In this document: positions 36,719 to 47,535 of the stretch, one piece after another
How the letters are laid out: each line of letters opens with the position of its first letter
How positions within the stretch are numbered: position 1 is the first letter of the stretch
Assembly: GCA_021777765.1 (NCBI GenBank)
Contig: JAJYDF010000014.1
Location: forward strand, 18,206-82,205
From: Pseudomonadota bacterium
GTDB lineage: Bacteria; Pseudomonadota; Gammaproteobacteria; DASZBR01
Length of the DNA stretch: 64,000 nucleotides
Direction of reading: 5' to 3'
Made by a program: the position numbers and the translations under genes
The notes under the pieces: model-generated
What the model was told of the DNA's origin: nothing
Seen by the model: only the letters and a program-made list of their open reading frames with translations
Database searches by the model: none

Positions 36719-38728
36719 TTATTTGCCTAAGGATTCTCGTCTATTCTGTAATTTTTGAATATCACTATTTGTTGCGTCAATACGTTGATCAGCATGAGCA
36801 AGCTCTTGTTCTAATTGAGCTAAGCGCGCTTGTTGTTCTGCTTTGCGTTTATTTCTCAATTCAATGTATTTATCTTCTTCTGCTTTTTTAGCCGAGGCAA
36901 CTTCTGATAATTTTTTATCTTTTTCTTCCTTGAGTGCTTCAAGACGTCTAATCTTCGCCTGGGTTTCTTCAAATTCTTTTTCATCATCTGAGAGTGTTAG
37001 CGGGTTATCTGATGTTCCTCTTAATCTTAACAACATTTGTGCAGTAGATGATTGCGTATCATCAGGTTTTGATGAGTCATTTTGTGATTTATTATCTTCC
37101 ACTTTGTCTGCTTCACGTTTTCTCTTAGTACTATTTTCAGTATCATCCTTTTTTTGCCTGTCGGAGTCACTAACAGGCGTAGCGGCAGCAGCAGGTTTGG
37201 CATATTGTTCGACAACGCTTTCTGGTAAGTCAGAAGTAAATTGAACAGTTTGTTTTGCTATTGCTGGTAAAAGCGATATAGCAACATCAGTAGAGGGATC
37301 AGATTCTTTTACCATTGCAGAAGAATTTGATAACGGCTTATCTCGATCATTTGCCACAGTGAGTTTATTTTCAGGGTGAAGAGGCAAAACATTCATAGAT
37401 AGGGGTTGAAAAGCAGGTTGTTGTCTCGTATCGGCTGAATCACTTAAAGGAGAGGTATTTTCAACAAGAGGTGCAGATGGTGATCCCGCTTTCAATGCTT
37501 GAGAGGGCAGCTGAGTAACTAGTGCTGGTTGTAACCGAGTAGCCGGTGATATCTCTAAAAAAGGTTTTGCTGTAATAGCGGTAGTTAATGTGGAATCAGA
37601 GCGTGGATCTTGAGCGGCTGGCTTTAATAGGTTCTGTTCTGTGCGTTTGAAATTAGGTATCTTGACAATGACAGGTTTAGTTCCTTTTGCAGCAGCTGGC
37701 TTGTGGTCGCCTGATTCTCTTGAAGCTGGTTGCGGCCCTTTAGCTGCCACCCGAGGTAATTCATCTTGTGTAAAATCTCTCATTTTTTGTTCTCCGTTAT
37801 CCATTGCTCTATCTGCGCCAGAAATATAAACACCATTCGTTTTCATTAAGACTGCTCTTTGTATGGTTGGTACACCAGAAGACAATGCAGGCGGAAAAGG
37901 TTTTTTGCGCTTTTTATCATCCGCAGTTGTGGAGGATGCCGGTGTTTGTTCAGATTCAAAATGTTCTGATTGCTCTTCGCTCTCTGAGTCGGACTCGTCA
38001 CTCGATGAGCCTGATGAACTTTGTTGTTCATCGTACTCGCCATCATCATCATATTCTGAAGTATCTCTCTCCATTGATCCTTTTAATTCATTTTTTCTTG
38101 TGTCAGTCGGTCTGGATTTATTACCTGCAGCAGCAGGTTTAGCTGGTGCTTTTGATGATTTAGAACTCGCTGTATGTGTTGCCTTCGCAGTAAAAAATTT
38201 AATGATATTATATTGAGTTTGACCACGTATCGCGACAGTGCCTGGTGGCGCATTTAAAGGAACAGTAATTTCAGCAACGACGTTGTCATTAACTATATAG
38301 TGATTGTCAGAGCGATTAAATTCTGTGATTTCTTTTTGATCATACGGTTTTAGTAAAAGATTATTTAATGATCGACCTTTGATTGTTACACATTTTTTTA
38401 AATAATTAATAATTTGTTGCCCGTAAGCATATTTTTCTTTATCAGAAAGATGAACTGGTGGATAAATTAATATCACATGTTCTAATTGTTTGGTTTTTTT
38501 ACCACTCTCATCAACTTTAAGTTTTTGGTAATGAGAAGTTGCACTTCGTGAAGCCGATTTAACATTTTCACATGCGGCAGTTATTAGTGCATCAAATTCT
38601 TTATTTCGTTCGGTGGATAGAGCGGACTTAGTGCGTTTTTTAGGTGGCAGAACTGATGATTGAATATTGCTTTTACTATTAGCAGAAGATTGATTAGCGT
38701 CAGATGATTTATTTTCATGTCGTGGCAT
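36719..38728 (-). CDS. Long disordered protein with basic NLS-like motifs and C-terminal coiled coil
   Basis: 669 residues. A folded-looking part (residues about 45-180: HVILIYPPVHLSDKEKYAYG and on) is followed by a long Pro/Ala/Ser/Asp-rich disordered region with an acidic patch (DDDGEYDEQQ, then SDESDSESEE). Residues about 575-665 form a charged coiled coil (ETQAKIRRLEALKEEKDKKL onward). Three basic clusters resemble classical nuclear-localisation signals: PPKKRTK (28-34), KKRKKP (about 272) and TKRKRE (about 533). The architecture is eukaryote-like. I infer a possible host-nucleus-directed effector; no signal peptide or known enzyme domain is seen. Confidence 0.7.
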   Translation of the reverse strand: MPRHENKSSDANQSSANSKSNIQSSVLPPKKRTKSALSTERNKEFDALITAACENVKSASRSATSHYQKLKVDESGKKTKQLEHVILIYPPVHLSDKEKYAYGQQIINYLKKCVTIKGRSLNNLLLKPYDQKEITEFNRSDNHYIVNDNVVAEITVPLNAPPGTVAIRGQTQYNIIKFFTAKATHTASSKSSKAPAKPAAAGNKSRPTDTRKNELKGSMERDTSEYDDDGEYDEQQSSSGSSSDESDSESEEQSEHFESEQTPASSTTADDKKRKKPFPPALSSGVPTIQRAVLMKTNGVYISGADRAMDNGEQKMRDFTQDELPRVAAKGPQPASRESGDHKPAAAKGTKPVIVKIPNFKRTEQNLLKPAAQDPRSDSTLTTAITAKPFLEISPATRLQPALVTQLPSQALKAGSPSAPLVENTSPLSDSADTRQQPAFQPLSMNVLPLHPENKLTVANDRDKPLSNSSAMVKESDPSTDVAISLLPAIAKQTVQFTSDLPESVVEQYAKPAAAATPVSDSDRQKKDDTENSTKRKREADKVEDNKSQNDSSKPDDTQSSTAQMLLRLRGTSDNPLTLSDDEKEFEETQAKIRRLEALKEEKDKKLSEVASAKKAEEDKYIELRNKRKAEQQARLAQLEQELAHADQRIDATNSDIQKLQNRRESLGK

Positions 38729-38845
38729 TACGTATTCTCTCTTAATGGTTTAGAGATTGCCCCTCCTTGGCATACTAAAAATCCATATAAAAAAAGCATT
38801 TAACCTTATTTTGCCAGCAAATTCAAGCAAAAATATTAAGGTAAA

Positions 38846-40141
38846 TTATTTGGTGATAACAACTTTATCAACAACTAATGCTGTCGTCATCGCACCACTA
38901 ACATTTGTCGCTGTCCGTCCCATATCAATTAATGGATCAATTCCTTGCACTAATCCGACAATAGCATAAGGTAAATTTAAACTGGTTAATGTGACAGTTG
39001 CAGCAATATATGCTGTGCCTGGTATACCTGAAATTCCTAATGAAGCAATCGCATTAATAACCATGACCATTAAAATCATATGAGATGTTAATGGCTGGTG
39101 CATAATAGTTAATGTCATTACTACTAACATGGCGGGAAAAATGCCAGCACATGCATTCATGCCAATTGTTGCACCAATACTGGGTACAAATGTAGCTGTC
39201 ATTTGGCTGGTATTTAATTTATGTCGTAATGTTTCTTCGGTAACAGGTAATGTGGCAAAACTGGATCGTGTAGTAAATGCAACAAATAAAGGGGTATATG
39301 CTTTTTGTAAATAATGCCACGGATTTTCACCAACCATTAATAAAATTACACAGTGCATGATCAATACAATTATCATTGCTACATACATTGCAATCATGAA
39401 ATGGATCATGCCATCTAATAATGCAATGCCTTGATCTAATACTAATGAAGACATTAATGCCAAAATGCCATAGGGAGTAATACCTAATATAAATACGGCT
39501 AATTTTTTTACAATGGCAAATAATGAGCTAATCCATTTTTTAAAAGTAATCATTAATTCGTGATCGGCTTCGTCCAACATCCGCGCAGAAATGCCTAATA
39601 ATACAGCAAAAATAACAACCGCGATGGAATTTCCAGATGACATGACTGCAACTGGATTTGTGGGAATCATGCCTAATAAAGTATCAACAAGACCGGTATA
39701 GGTATGTTCTGGTGGAATAGCTAATGCAGGTAATTGCATGCCCTCCCCTACATTAAATATTTTGCCAATTAGCATACCGACTAATGATGCAGCGGACGTC
39801 ATTAGTAATAATAAAACGCACGTAAAAAAGCTCATTTTCTTGATTGAATCACTTTTTTCGTAACCTAGATTCAATATGGCGTGAATTAAAGACGTTAGAA
39901 TTAATGGAATTACTAACATTTTTAAGAGATCTAAATAACCGGTTCCTAATAGACGCAAAAATCCTCTAATAAATAACAATAATTGATATTGTGGTACTAA
40001 TTTAAGAAACAACCCATAAGCAATACCCATACAAAGACTTAATAAAATGCGATAACCCAGTTGGATTTTCCGTTGTTTTAATTGATATAACAGTGTTAAA
40101 AGAACGATTAACAAGGCAACTGCGGCTAGCTCGAATATCAT
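38846..40141 (-). CDS. Dicarboxylate/amino acid:cation symporter (DAACS), TcyP-like
   Basis: 431 residues with 8-9 membrane segments and two re-entrant loops. The N-terminus and the MLVIPLILTSLIHAIL segment are typical. The serine-rich hairpin appears as AFTTRSSFATLPVTEE, and the last core as TIGMNACAGIFPAMLVV and GISGIPGTAYIAA. It imports dicarboxylates, glutamate/aspartate or cystine with H+ or Na+. The long first helices followed by GYRILLSLCMGIAYGL are closest to the cystine transporter TcyP, but I do not assign a symbol. Single gene. Confidence 0.85.
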   Translation of the reverse strand: MIFELAAVALLIVLLTLLYQLKQRKIQLGYRILLSLCMGIAYGLFLKLVPQYQLLLFIRGFLRLLGTGYLDLLKMLVIPLILTSLIHAILNLGYEKSDSIKKMSFFTCVLLLLMTSAASLVGMLIGKIFNVGEGMQLPALAIPPEHTYTGLVDTLLGMIPTNPVAVMSSGNSIAVVIFAVLLGISARMLDEADHELMITFKKWISSLFAIVKKLAVFILGITPYGILALMSSLVLDQGIALLDGMIHFMIAMYVAMIIVLIMHCVILLMVGENPWHYLQKAYTPLFVAFTTRSSFATLPVTEETLRHKLNTSQMTATFVPSIGATIGMNACAGIFPAMLVVMTLTIMHQPLTSHMILMVMVINAIASLGISGIPGTAYIAATVTLTSLNLPYAIVGLVQGIDPLIDMGRTATNVSGAMTTALVVDKVVITK

Positions 40142-40368
40142 TAAATTGCTCCAGAATTCAGTTTCGGGTATTAGCTATTTCCATACATTTGAAAGTAAAA
40201 AATAATCATCATAACGTTAAATGTTCGCTTTTGAAATGGTTTAATGCCTTATATAAATATTTATTAGTGAGAATTGCATTTTATAAATGTATACTCTGCA
40301 CTGTTGGTGCTTTTCAAATTGATGCTGATGCAAAATAAAATTTAATCATTTATTTCCGAGGTAAAATC

Positions 40369-40683
40369 ATGGCGCTTAATTATTGGGCATATATTTTTCT
40401 TTCTCCAAATTTCAGTCCTGAAAAAAATACGGTTGAAACACAATCCTCAACTTGCCGATTTAAAGCGGTTGGTATTGATATGAATCAAAAAGACCAAGTG
40501 ATAGAAATAGCTAAGCAGTTAGTCAAAGAAGGTGTGCAAATGATAGAACTTTGTGGGGGCTTTGGGCCAATATGGATTGCGAAAATTTCAGAGGCGATTG
40601 GTGGGGTTATACCCATTGGAAGCGTTGCGTATGGACCTGAAGCGAGAAAGCCATTATTAGATATTCTAAATACTAACCCCTAA
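40369..40683 (+). CDS. DUF6506-family small protein
   Basis: 104 residues beginning MALNYWAYIFLSPNFSPEKN and carrying the conserved block GVQMIELCGGFGPIWIAKIS, then IPIGSVAYGPEA. Small proteins of this family (DUF6506) occur widely in bacteria without a known role; the Cys-Gly-Gly-Phe-Gly motif suggests a binding or catalytic loop. GAGG lies about 9 bases before the ATG. A palindromic repeat follows the stop. Confidence 0.75.
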   Translation: MALNYWAYIFLSPNFSPEKNTVETQSSTCRFKAVGIDMNQKDQVIEIAKQLVKEGVQMIELCGGFGPIWIAKISEAIGGVIPIGSVAYGPEARKPLLDILNTNP

Positions 40684-40705
40684 TTTACCTCTTGATGGTG
40701 CTATC

Positions 40706-40755
40706 GTAGGGTGGATTATCGCAATGTGGAGCCAAATTGCGCTAATCCACCCTAC
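40706..40755. repeat. GTAGGGTGGATT-type palindromic element
   Basis: GTAGGGTGGATTATCGCAAT pairs with ATTGCGCTAATCCACCCTAC at the other end, a 20-base imperfect stem with a short loop. It resembles dispersed palindromes known from other gammaproteobacteria and may act as terminator for the gene before it. Only one copy lies in the window. Confidence 0.75.
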
Positions 40756-40808
40756 AATAATAATAGGTGTATACTATGTAATGAGAAAATATAAAGAATG
40801 GACCCCTT

Positions 40809-41591
40809 ATGAAATGCTCGTGTTACTGTACAGCAAGTAATTATCGCATCAAATCATTGCTCGACTTTTTGACCAAACATTATGAATCCGTCAAATTATA
40901 TCGCGATGCTATACATGTAAAAATTCAAGAAAGTAATATATTTTATTTTTCCTATGGTTGTATCATCTTTTGGAATACCCCCGGTAAAACTGAACATAAA
41001 TTACTAAAACAAATCAAGGAATTTGAACAAGAACCCCTCTTAGAACCCACTTTTGAATTATTTAATTATCAGATGGGTGTTACTACCAGCATCGCTACTG
41101 AAAAAGATCTTATTATATTAGAAGCTGAAGACCCATTAATCTTATTAGCATTTTCATTTGCTTTAGCGCAATCAATTAAATTGATTACCTTCGAAGAATC
41201 CGTTGATAGAACCATTAAAAATACCGGATATATTCCAAAAGATTTGTCTGAAAAAGGAAAAATTGCTTTATCACGTAAAGCAATAAGCCAAAATATGGGT
41301 AATTTATTTCTCGCCCGAAGCTCAATTAATCTCAAAACAGATTTCTTAGGCGAACCTGAATTTTTCTGGGAAAATCCTGCTTTTGAAGGTTATTACATAA
41401 AAGCTGCGACTTATTTAGAAATCCAAAAACGGGTTGATGTATTAAATAAACGTCTTGATGTTATTCGTGAATTATTTGAAATGCTGGGTGATGAATTACG
41501 TCATCAACATTCTTCTACGCTAGAATTAATTATCATTTGGTTAATTGCGATAGAAATTGCTATCGTTTTAATTCAACAATTTAAATGGTAA
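40809..41591 (+). CDS. RMD1/YagE (DUF155) family membrane protein
   Basis: 260 residues. Conserved DUF155 features: CIIFWNTPGKTEHKLLKQIK early, the acidic/serine middle, and the C-terminal FLGEPEFFWENPAFEGYYIK, then LEIQKRVDVLNKRLDVIREL motif, followed by one membrane helix (LELIIIWLIAIEIAIVLIQQ). Related proteins in eukaryotes (RMD1, RMND1) are organelle-inner-membrane proteins; the bacterial role is unknown. The helix anchors it with most of the protein on the cytoplasmic side. Confidence 0.85.
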   Translation: MKCSCYCTASNYRIKSLLDFLTKHYESVKLYRDAIHVKIQESNIFYFSYGCIIFWNTPGKTEHKLLKQIKEFEQEPLLEPTFELFNYQMGVTTSIATEKDLIILEAEDPLILLAFSFALAQSIKLITFEESVDRTIKNTGYIPKDLSEKGKIALSRKAISQNMGNLFLARSSINLKTDFLGEPEFFWENPAFEGYYIKAATYLEIQKRVDVLNKRLDVIRELFEMLGDELRHQHSSTLELIIIWLIAIEIAIVLIQQFKW

Positions 41592-41661
41592 TTGACTATC
41601 ATTTTATCTATACATAGATGTTTGTGCATCTTGAATCGTAAAAATATCAATTAATACATTA

Positions 41662-44600
41662 TTATTTTTGTGCCATCGGAGTATCACTTTTAGCACTTTT
41701 TGGTTCAGATGATGAAGTTGAATTATTTGTACTTTCTGCATTAATCAATTCACTTGCTTTATTAGCTTGTATCGCATTGGGTTCACCTCTATTTAAGTGA
41801 AGTGAGACTATACATTTTGTGCTCACTTTTAATCGCTGATCATGAATAGCTTGTTGTCTTCTTTGTAATTCTGCAGGATCAATATCCAGCTGATGGTGTT
41901 GTTCTGCGGTGTTTATTAACCACCCTATAAATTCAATATCCGCTTTGCATTCATCACATCGTGTTAATATTTGATGAGTGAGTTTAGCGCGCATTTTAAA
42001 TACATCACTAATTAAATTTTTATCGCTTGAACGAATAATAATATCTAATGTGGTTAAACACGCTTTATTTGCTTGATTTATTTCAGCACCATTACTGATT
42101 AAATGACGCATTAATTCAGCATGTTTATAAGTTGCTGGAATCATTATTGGTGTTAAACCGTCTTCATCAGGCGCATTGATATTAGCGCCACGTTTCAAAT
42201 GAATTTGTAGACGTGCCTCGAGTAATAACATTGCAAGATCATTATGGCCTTTTTCTTGAGCGATTTTAAATGGCGTGCGCCCTGCTTTATCGAGATTATC
42301 AACGCTAGAATTTTTATTCATTAAATAAGAAATAATTAATTTTGCTACAGCAATATTACCATTAGCAGCGGCAAGATGTAATGCTGTATTTCCCTGCTTA
42401 TCGCAGACATTAATATTAATGCGATCACCTTTTAAAATCTCCTCAACTTTAGGGATATCGCCAGCATTAATCGCTACAAAAAAACTTTCAATGATGATTT
42501 TTTCTTCTTCACTAGGTTCTGGCAATAATTCCTTAATCTTTTGAGGTATTACAGTAGCAATAAAACTTTGTAAATTTTGATTTAACTGCCCAGACACATG
42601 TTTTAATGCTTTCACATACGCATGTTCAACTGCCATATCTTTGGTTTTATTTAAGGGATCATAACCGGCTAGAATACATGCCTGATTAATTAATGTATCA
42701 GTAGAATATTTTTTTAACCGTTCAATGCGTTGTTTTTCTAAATATTCAAAATCAATCACAATTATTTTACATTTCACTTGATCTAAAAACCACGCTAATA
42801 CTCTTTGATTGGTTTCATCCGCGAGCTCATTTTTAGTGCCACGATGTTGCTGAACTTCTAACTCATAAGTTTTGTCTCGTTCGAACTCACCTTTTGATTT
42901 AATGGATATTTCCACAGTGGTTTGTGATTTCCCTGAAGCATCGCGAATAGACAATATATGCGTATTTTGTAATAAACAGCCTGGCATATATGTCGCTACA
43001 CAATGAGACAAATCATCGCCTTCTTGTTTTAATTGATTTGAATTAGCCAGCGCAACGATGGTCCATCCTTCTTGATGCGTAAGTTGTGCGGGGATCTTTT
43101 GCGGTGGCATAAGCGGTTCCCAAGTGCGATCACCATAATCTTTATGCTCATTAAGCAATGCTCGTGTTCCAGGATTATGCCAGTGTGTTGACAGTTCTAA
43201 TATATGACGTATTGTTATTTTATTGAAAAATTATTTTTAAATATTGTAAATAATTCTAGCGTAATTTTTTTCAATACCTCAGTCGATCGCGTGTTTTCTC
43301 TGGTTTCCATTGCATAAAGCATTTTAACGAGATTAGCGATAACAATAGTTTGCTGATAATCCATGAGTACGTCTTTTATGTCAGTCATGCAGGTATATGA
43401 ATTTAAATAATTTTGAGGTAAACCTTCTGCTAAATGTTGCCATTTTCCTTTATTTTTAGGTGGGCTAAGCTCAGCATGTTGTTTTAATAAATTTTTTAAA
43501 AACTCGGGATAAAATAATTGAGAATCTAAATCGATATCTGGAACTAATACTCTAGTTAAATCTAAACAATATTTGAAGACGGTATGAAATGCTTTAATTT
43601 CTTCTTCTGAACTGCCCTTTTCCGGCAAATTTTCAATTCGAAAATAATTTAATTTGAGTAAGGTAACAATAAATTCTGTATCATAGCCACATTCTATCTT
43701 GCGTGGCAGACGAGATAAAATTTTAGCAGAAATTTTAAAATAATCTTCTAACCACTTTGCAACATGTTGCGTTTGCATTTTACCGGCATCAACTAATGGT
43801 TGTAACTCTGGCGGAAGAGAGATATCTCCATTATAAGTATCTAATAATTCATATAAACATGGGTAATAATTAAAATACTCTAACCGGTTTGCTGCAACAG
43901 TCGCATCAGCAACTTTAAAATAATCAACATTTGGCACTTTACTCGCAATAGCTTGGTTATATTGTGCAACTTCGTTCACTAATTGCGGCGATATGTTTGT
44001 AAGGCTAAAAGGTGTATTTCTATAACGATGATCAACGCATTGCGCATGAAATGCGTTAAAGATTTCTGCTGAGCTTTTTTCTAATATTGGATCAATAATC
44101 TGTTTTACTAGCGATATCGTATTGTCATTTTGATTGATTGTTAATTTATTTTGTCTACATATGTTGTAAAAAGAATCACTTTCCACTGATAAAGGAACGA
44201 ATTGATTTCCTAATGAAGTTGCAATTTGTAATTCATCACAATCACCGCTTTGATGCCGAAGTAATTTTACTAATTCATCTACTTCATGATCATCATTACT
44301 TCGCCAAATAAGTTGATTAGATCCACTGCGCGTCATTAAACAGGCAGCATAATATCTGCTAAAACCTAAGTACTGTATTGCAGAAGTTGTAAATCCTCTT
44401 AAAATAATACCTCTTTTTGTATCATCAATACCCATTGTAACTACTAAAAGCGGCATCATCATATACCAATATAATTTACAGAGTTTGTCGATTTCTCTTC
44501 TATGTATATTTATATGAGGATTTTTACGTATCCAGTTATCTATTGCCATATCAATTTGTGGGCAGGACAGCTCCAAGAATGAAGATGGGGGACGATGCAA

Positions 44601-44934
44601 TGTCAATTGCTGTTTAATAATCATTAAGCTTGCGACATCATGCCAGCCATTTTGTTGCGCATAATAAAGAGGTGTTTTGCCAAATTTATCTTCTTGACAA
44701 AAAAAGTAATTCATAAAGTTCTTGTGCGTTATTTGATTTAAAATTATTCAAAATAAACTTAGTAATTAACGCTTGTTTACTGGAAATTGCGATATGCAAA
44801 ATATTCTGTCTATTTTCATCAACAAAATTTAAACTTTGAATTGATGTAGTAGACATTTCCAACAATAATTTTTCAACTTCAATATTATTCCCATCTTTGA
44901 TGGCTTTGCATAATGCTGATTGCTGTTCATTCAT
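41662..44934 (-). pseudogene. Ankyrin/PcfJ-like protein, split by two single-base shifts at A/T runs
   Basis: Three open pieces form one ~1,080-residue protein. Piece 1 (44934-44686) starts MNEQQSALCKAIKDGNNIEV with ankyrin units and ends at YELLFLSRR. Piece 2 continues the ankyrin (EDKFGKTPLYYAQQNGWHDV) once one base is removed from a run of seven T (44699-44705). Piece 3 continues (ITIRHILELSTHWHNPGTRA) once one base is added to a run of five T (43226-43230); there is no new start. Piece 3 has a PcfJ-like domain (LKQEGDDLSHCVATYMPG, TTVEISI) and more ankyrins (GNTALHLAAANGNIAVAKLI). PcfJ is a plasmid-linked domain of unknown biochemistry. The breaks may be mutations, slippage sites or sequence errors. 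Confidence 0.72.
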
Positions 44935-45064
44935 AGAGTGAGGTTACCTAAGCTATTAATTTGTAGATAGTTATTATACATTTGTCAGCTTAAGGTTTTA
45001 TTAAATGGATCATCTAACTAAACTCAGTACTATTGCGTTTTATTAATTTTATCAGTATTAGTCA

Positions 45065-45256
45065 TAGCCTGGGTGGAGCAAATGAATATTAAATTAATAT
45101 AACGAAAATAGCAGTAATTAAATTTTTTATTAAAAATCACCGCGTAACCCGGGAAATCAATTTCCCCCGGGTTACGCATTTGGTAAAATAAATATGAGTG
45201 TAAACGTCAAGCATAATCATTCTATTCAATTTCTTCATTTGCTTCACCCAGGCTAC
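45065..45256. repeat. TAGCCTGGGTG-type MITE-like element, copy 1
   Basis: About 192 bp with terminal inverted repeats (TAGCCTGGGTGGAGCAAATG / CATTTGCTTCACCCAGGCTA) and a central palindrome (GCGTAACCCGGGAAATCA... back to ...CCCGGGTTACGC, 45142-45177). The same plan is found at 47536 and 51778. No coding capacity. The rest of the gap 44935-45414 holds nothing else notable. Confidence 0.88.
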
Positions 45257-45414
45257 AAGTATTTTCAATATGACAAAATTAATGAAACACAGTAGTACAC
45301 GGCAAAAAATTAAAAATGAAAAATGTAGTGAGTATAAAATATCTTTAGTTTTTCAAAGAATAACCAGGAAATAATTAGCTAAAATGCTTTTTCATCCAAA
45401 ATAAATAATCAGAC

Positions 45415-47487
45415 TTAACTAGTTCTTGGAGAACCATAAGAGAATGGTTGGGCTGCTGTAATTGACTCTACTTGATATTGTGAAGTGTCTTGCCCACCAG
45501 ATACTGGTTGTGCATTTAAAATAGAATCAGGTTGTGGCAGGACATCGAAATCAGCAGATGGTTGTGCGCCTATAATTGGTTCTTCTAATAGAGGTGGTGA
45601 TGGTGCAATTGCTCTGTCATGCAATGATGCTGCTGAATTGGCAGATAGTGCTGATGGATATGGTTTGTGTTGCGAAGGCATAACCTCAACTGATGCAACA
45701 TGGGATCTTTTACGAGATGGCCGCTCTTCCTTAGGTGGCAATGATTGCGATGATAAACTTCGAGGGGGTGACAGCGGTGGTAGTAAATTTTGCGAAGGTG
45801 ATTCACCAGAAGTTGCTGTCGTTATTCCTTTATAAGATCGTGCTTTAAAAAATTGTAATTTTTGAGCAATTAATTTTTTAGGGAAATGATTAGCTAAAGC
45901 ATCAGGATCAATTTGTTTATTACTCTCATCAAAAATGAAACTTGCGGGAGATTGTGTGGTTTCTTCTGCAAATCGCGCGTGTTTTGGCGGTGGCGGTACT
46001 AAAATAGGATTGACAGATTTTGGCAACGATTTTTCATAGGAAGTACCATCAAATAAACGTGCATTCACATATTGATAAGTATCAGAGGTATCAATTTGTG
46101 ATTTCGGTGTGGGTGATAGATGTAATTCAAGTCGTTGTAAAAAAGCAAGAATCATTTCAAGATGAGTTGTTCTATAAAAAAAACCAATGATATTTTTTTC
46201 ATCATTTCTAATTATCTCCACATCACCGGCACATGGTTCTTTCACTGAGATAATATCTTTTTTATCACTATCCTGCTTTGGTGAAACATAAGCTATTTTA
46301 TCGATATCCTGACCGGTGAACTTTTTCCATAATAATTTAAGATTTTCTGGTTTCAGTGAATGAGACTGATCTTCTTCTTTATATAAAGTGATACACGCTT
46401 TGCTACTGAGCGAGGTTGCATCGGTTGCATAAGGTAACCAACATTTTTGATGGTTTAATTCTGCTGCGAAAAATTCATTGAGTGCATCAGTAGCACGTTT
46501 ATAAAAATAATTGTTTAAGAACGTGACTACTGTTGTACTCAGTGTAAATTTATAATGTTTAACATCATTGAAACTGCCAAGAGCCAGTGATTTAAATATA
46601 ACTCGCCAATTGTCGATAGCCACTAATAAATAACGTGGTAGGTCACAATCATTTTTAATGCTAACAACCATTGTATATTTATTTTTGTTCGCAGATTGTT
46701 CTAATGGTTGACTAATACTAAATTGACTCGGATTGTAATTGCTATGTTTAAACGCATTTTTGATCCATTCAACAATGCTAAATAAATGTTCATTGCGTTT
46801 ATTGTGATAGTCGCATAATTTTTCTAGTGAATAGCCACGGTAGTAAATATATAACCCTTGATTGGGTATACTTCCGGAACCAATTATTCCACCAAATAGA
46901 GATTTTTGAACTATGTCCTTATGCGTATGTTTGGTAACAATATAATTTGCCATCTCTAGGAAGACGAAAGCTATCGTATTTAGCAGTTTTTGCATCAGTT
47001 CTGGTATATGTTTTATTTTAGGTATTTGAAATAATCTGAATTCAGGCGTCGCTGCTAATTTTTTTGATAGTGGTGCAGTGGCAGCTACAAACTCTTCATG
47101 TATTTCCCATTGCTTTACTGCTTCTCCAATAAAATATTGATTCAGTATTTTTATAATTTTGTTATTAATAGCATTTCGTAATGGTATTAAATCTGCAGAT
47201 TGTATATATATTTTGTATAGAGCTTCATCTCTTCTTGATGATGATATCTGTATATCAATTGTGCGCATATCTGGCAGACGTAATTTGCGTATATGCATTC
47301 CTTCATTGTCAATCATTTTAGGGATCAATGGCTTGTTTGATTGAACGGCCATGATATATTCTTTTTCATCACGTTCATCTAATGGAGAAACAATTTTAAG
47401 CGCAGCATTTCTGAATTTGAGTTTAAGAAACTCGTTAACAAAATATCCAATATTTTTTAATTCCCATTCTTCTAACGGTGATGGCAT
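45415..47487 (-). CDS. Unknown 690-residue protein with disordered Pro/Ser-rich tail
   Basis: Residues 1 to about 500 look folded (mixed helix/strand), with no domain I recognise. The tail from about 500 is Pro, Ser and Gln-rich (PLSPPRSLSSQSLPPKEERP, AQPVSGG-type pieces) and disordered. It carries the basic cluster RPSRKRSH (about residue 588), which may be a nuclear-localisation signal. No signal peptide. The gene lies between two copies of the MITE-like element, about 160 bases from one and 50 from the other. A candidate translocated effector by composition only. Confidence 0.65.
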   Translation of the reverse strand: MPSPLEEWELKNIGYFVNEFLKLKFRNAALKIVSPLDERDEKEYIMAVQSNKPLIPKMIDNEGMHIRKLRLPDMRTIDIQISSSRRDEALYKIYIQSADLIPLRNAINNKIIKILNQYFIGEAVKQWEIHEEFVAATAPLSKKLAATPEFRLFQIPKIKHIPELMQKLLNTIAFVFLEMANYIVTKHTHKDIVQKSLFGGIIGSGSIPNQGLYIYYRGYSLEKLCDYHNKRNEHLFSIVEWIKNAFKHSNYNPSQFSISQPLEQSANKNKYTMVVSIKNDCDLPRYLLVAIDNWRVIFKSLALGSFNDVKHYKFTLSTTVVTFLNNYFYKRATDALNEFFAAELNHQKCWLPYATDATSLSSKACITLYKEEDQSHSLKPENLKLLWKKFTGQDIDKIAYVSPKQDSDKKDIISVKEPCAGDVEIIRNDEKNIIGFFYRTTHLEMILAFLQRLELHLSPTPKSQIDTSDTYQYVNARLFDGTSYEKSLPKSVNPILVPPPPKHARFAEETTQSPASFIFDESNKQIDPDALANHFPKKLIAQKLQFFKARSYKGITTATSGESPSQNLLPPLSPPRSLSSQSLPPKEERPSRKRSHVASVEVMPSQHKPYPSALSANSAASLHDRAIAPSPPLLEEPIIGAQPSADFDVLPQPDSILNAQPVSGGQDTSQYQVESITAAQPFSYGSPRTS

Positions 47488-47535
47488 ATCTAAAGTCTCT
47501 CTTAGATTGATTGCTTCAAATTAATTGATATAAAT

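Noticed and set aside
37804..38216. Two plus-strand ORFs over 110 codons
   Set aside because: They are shadows of the low-complexity acidic region of the minus-strand disordered protein.
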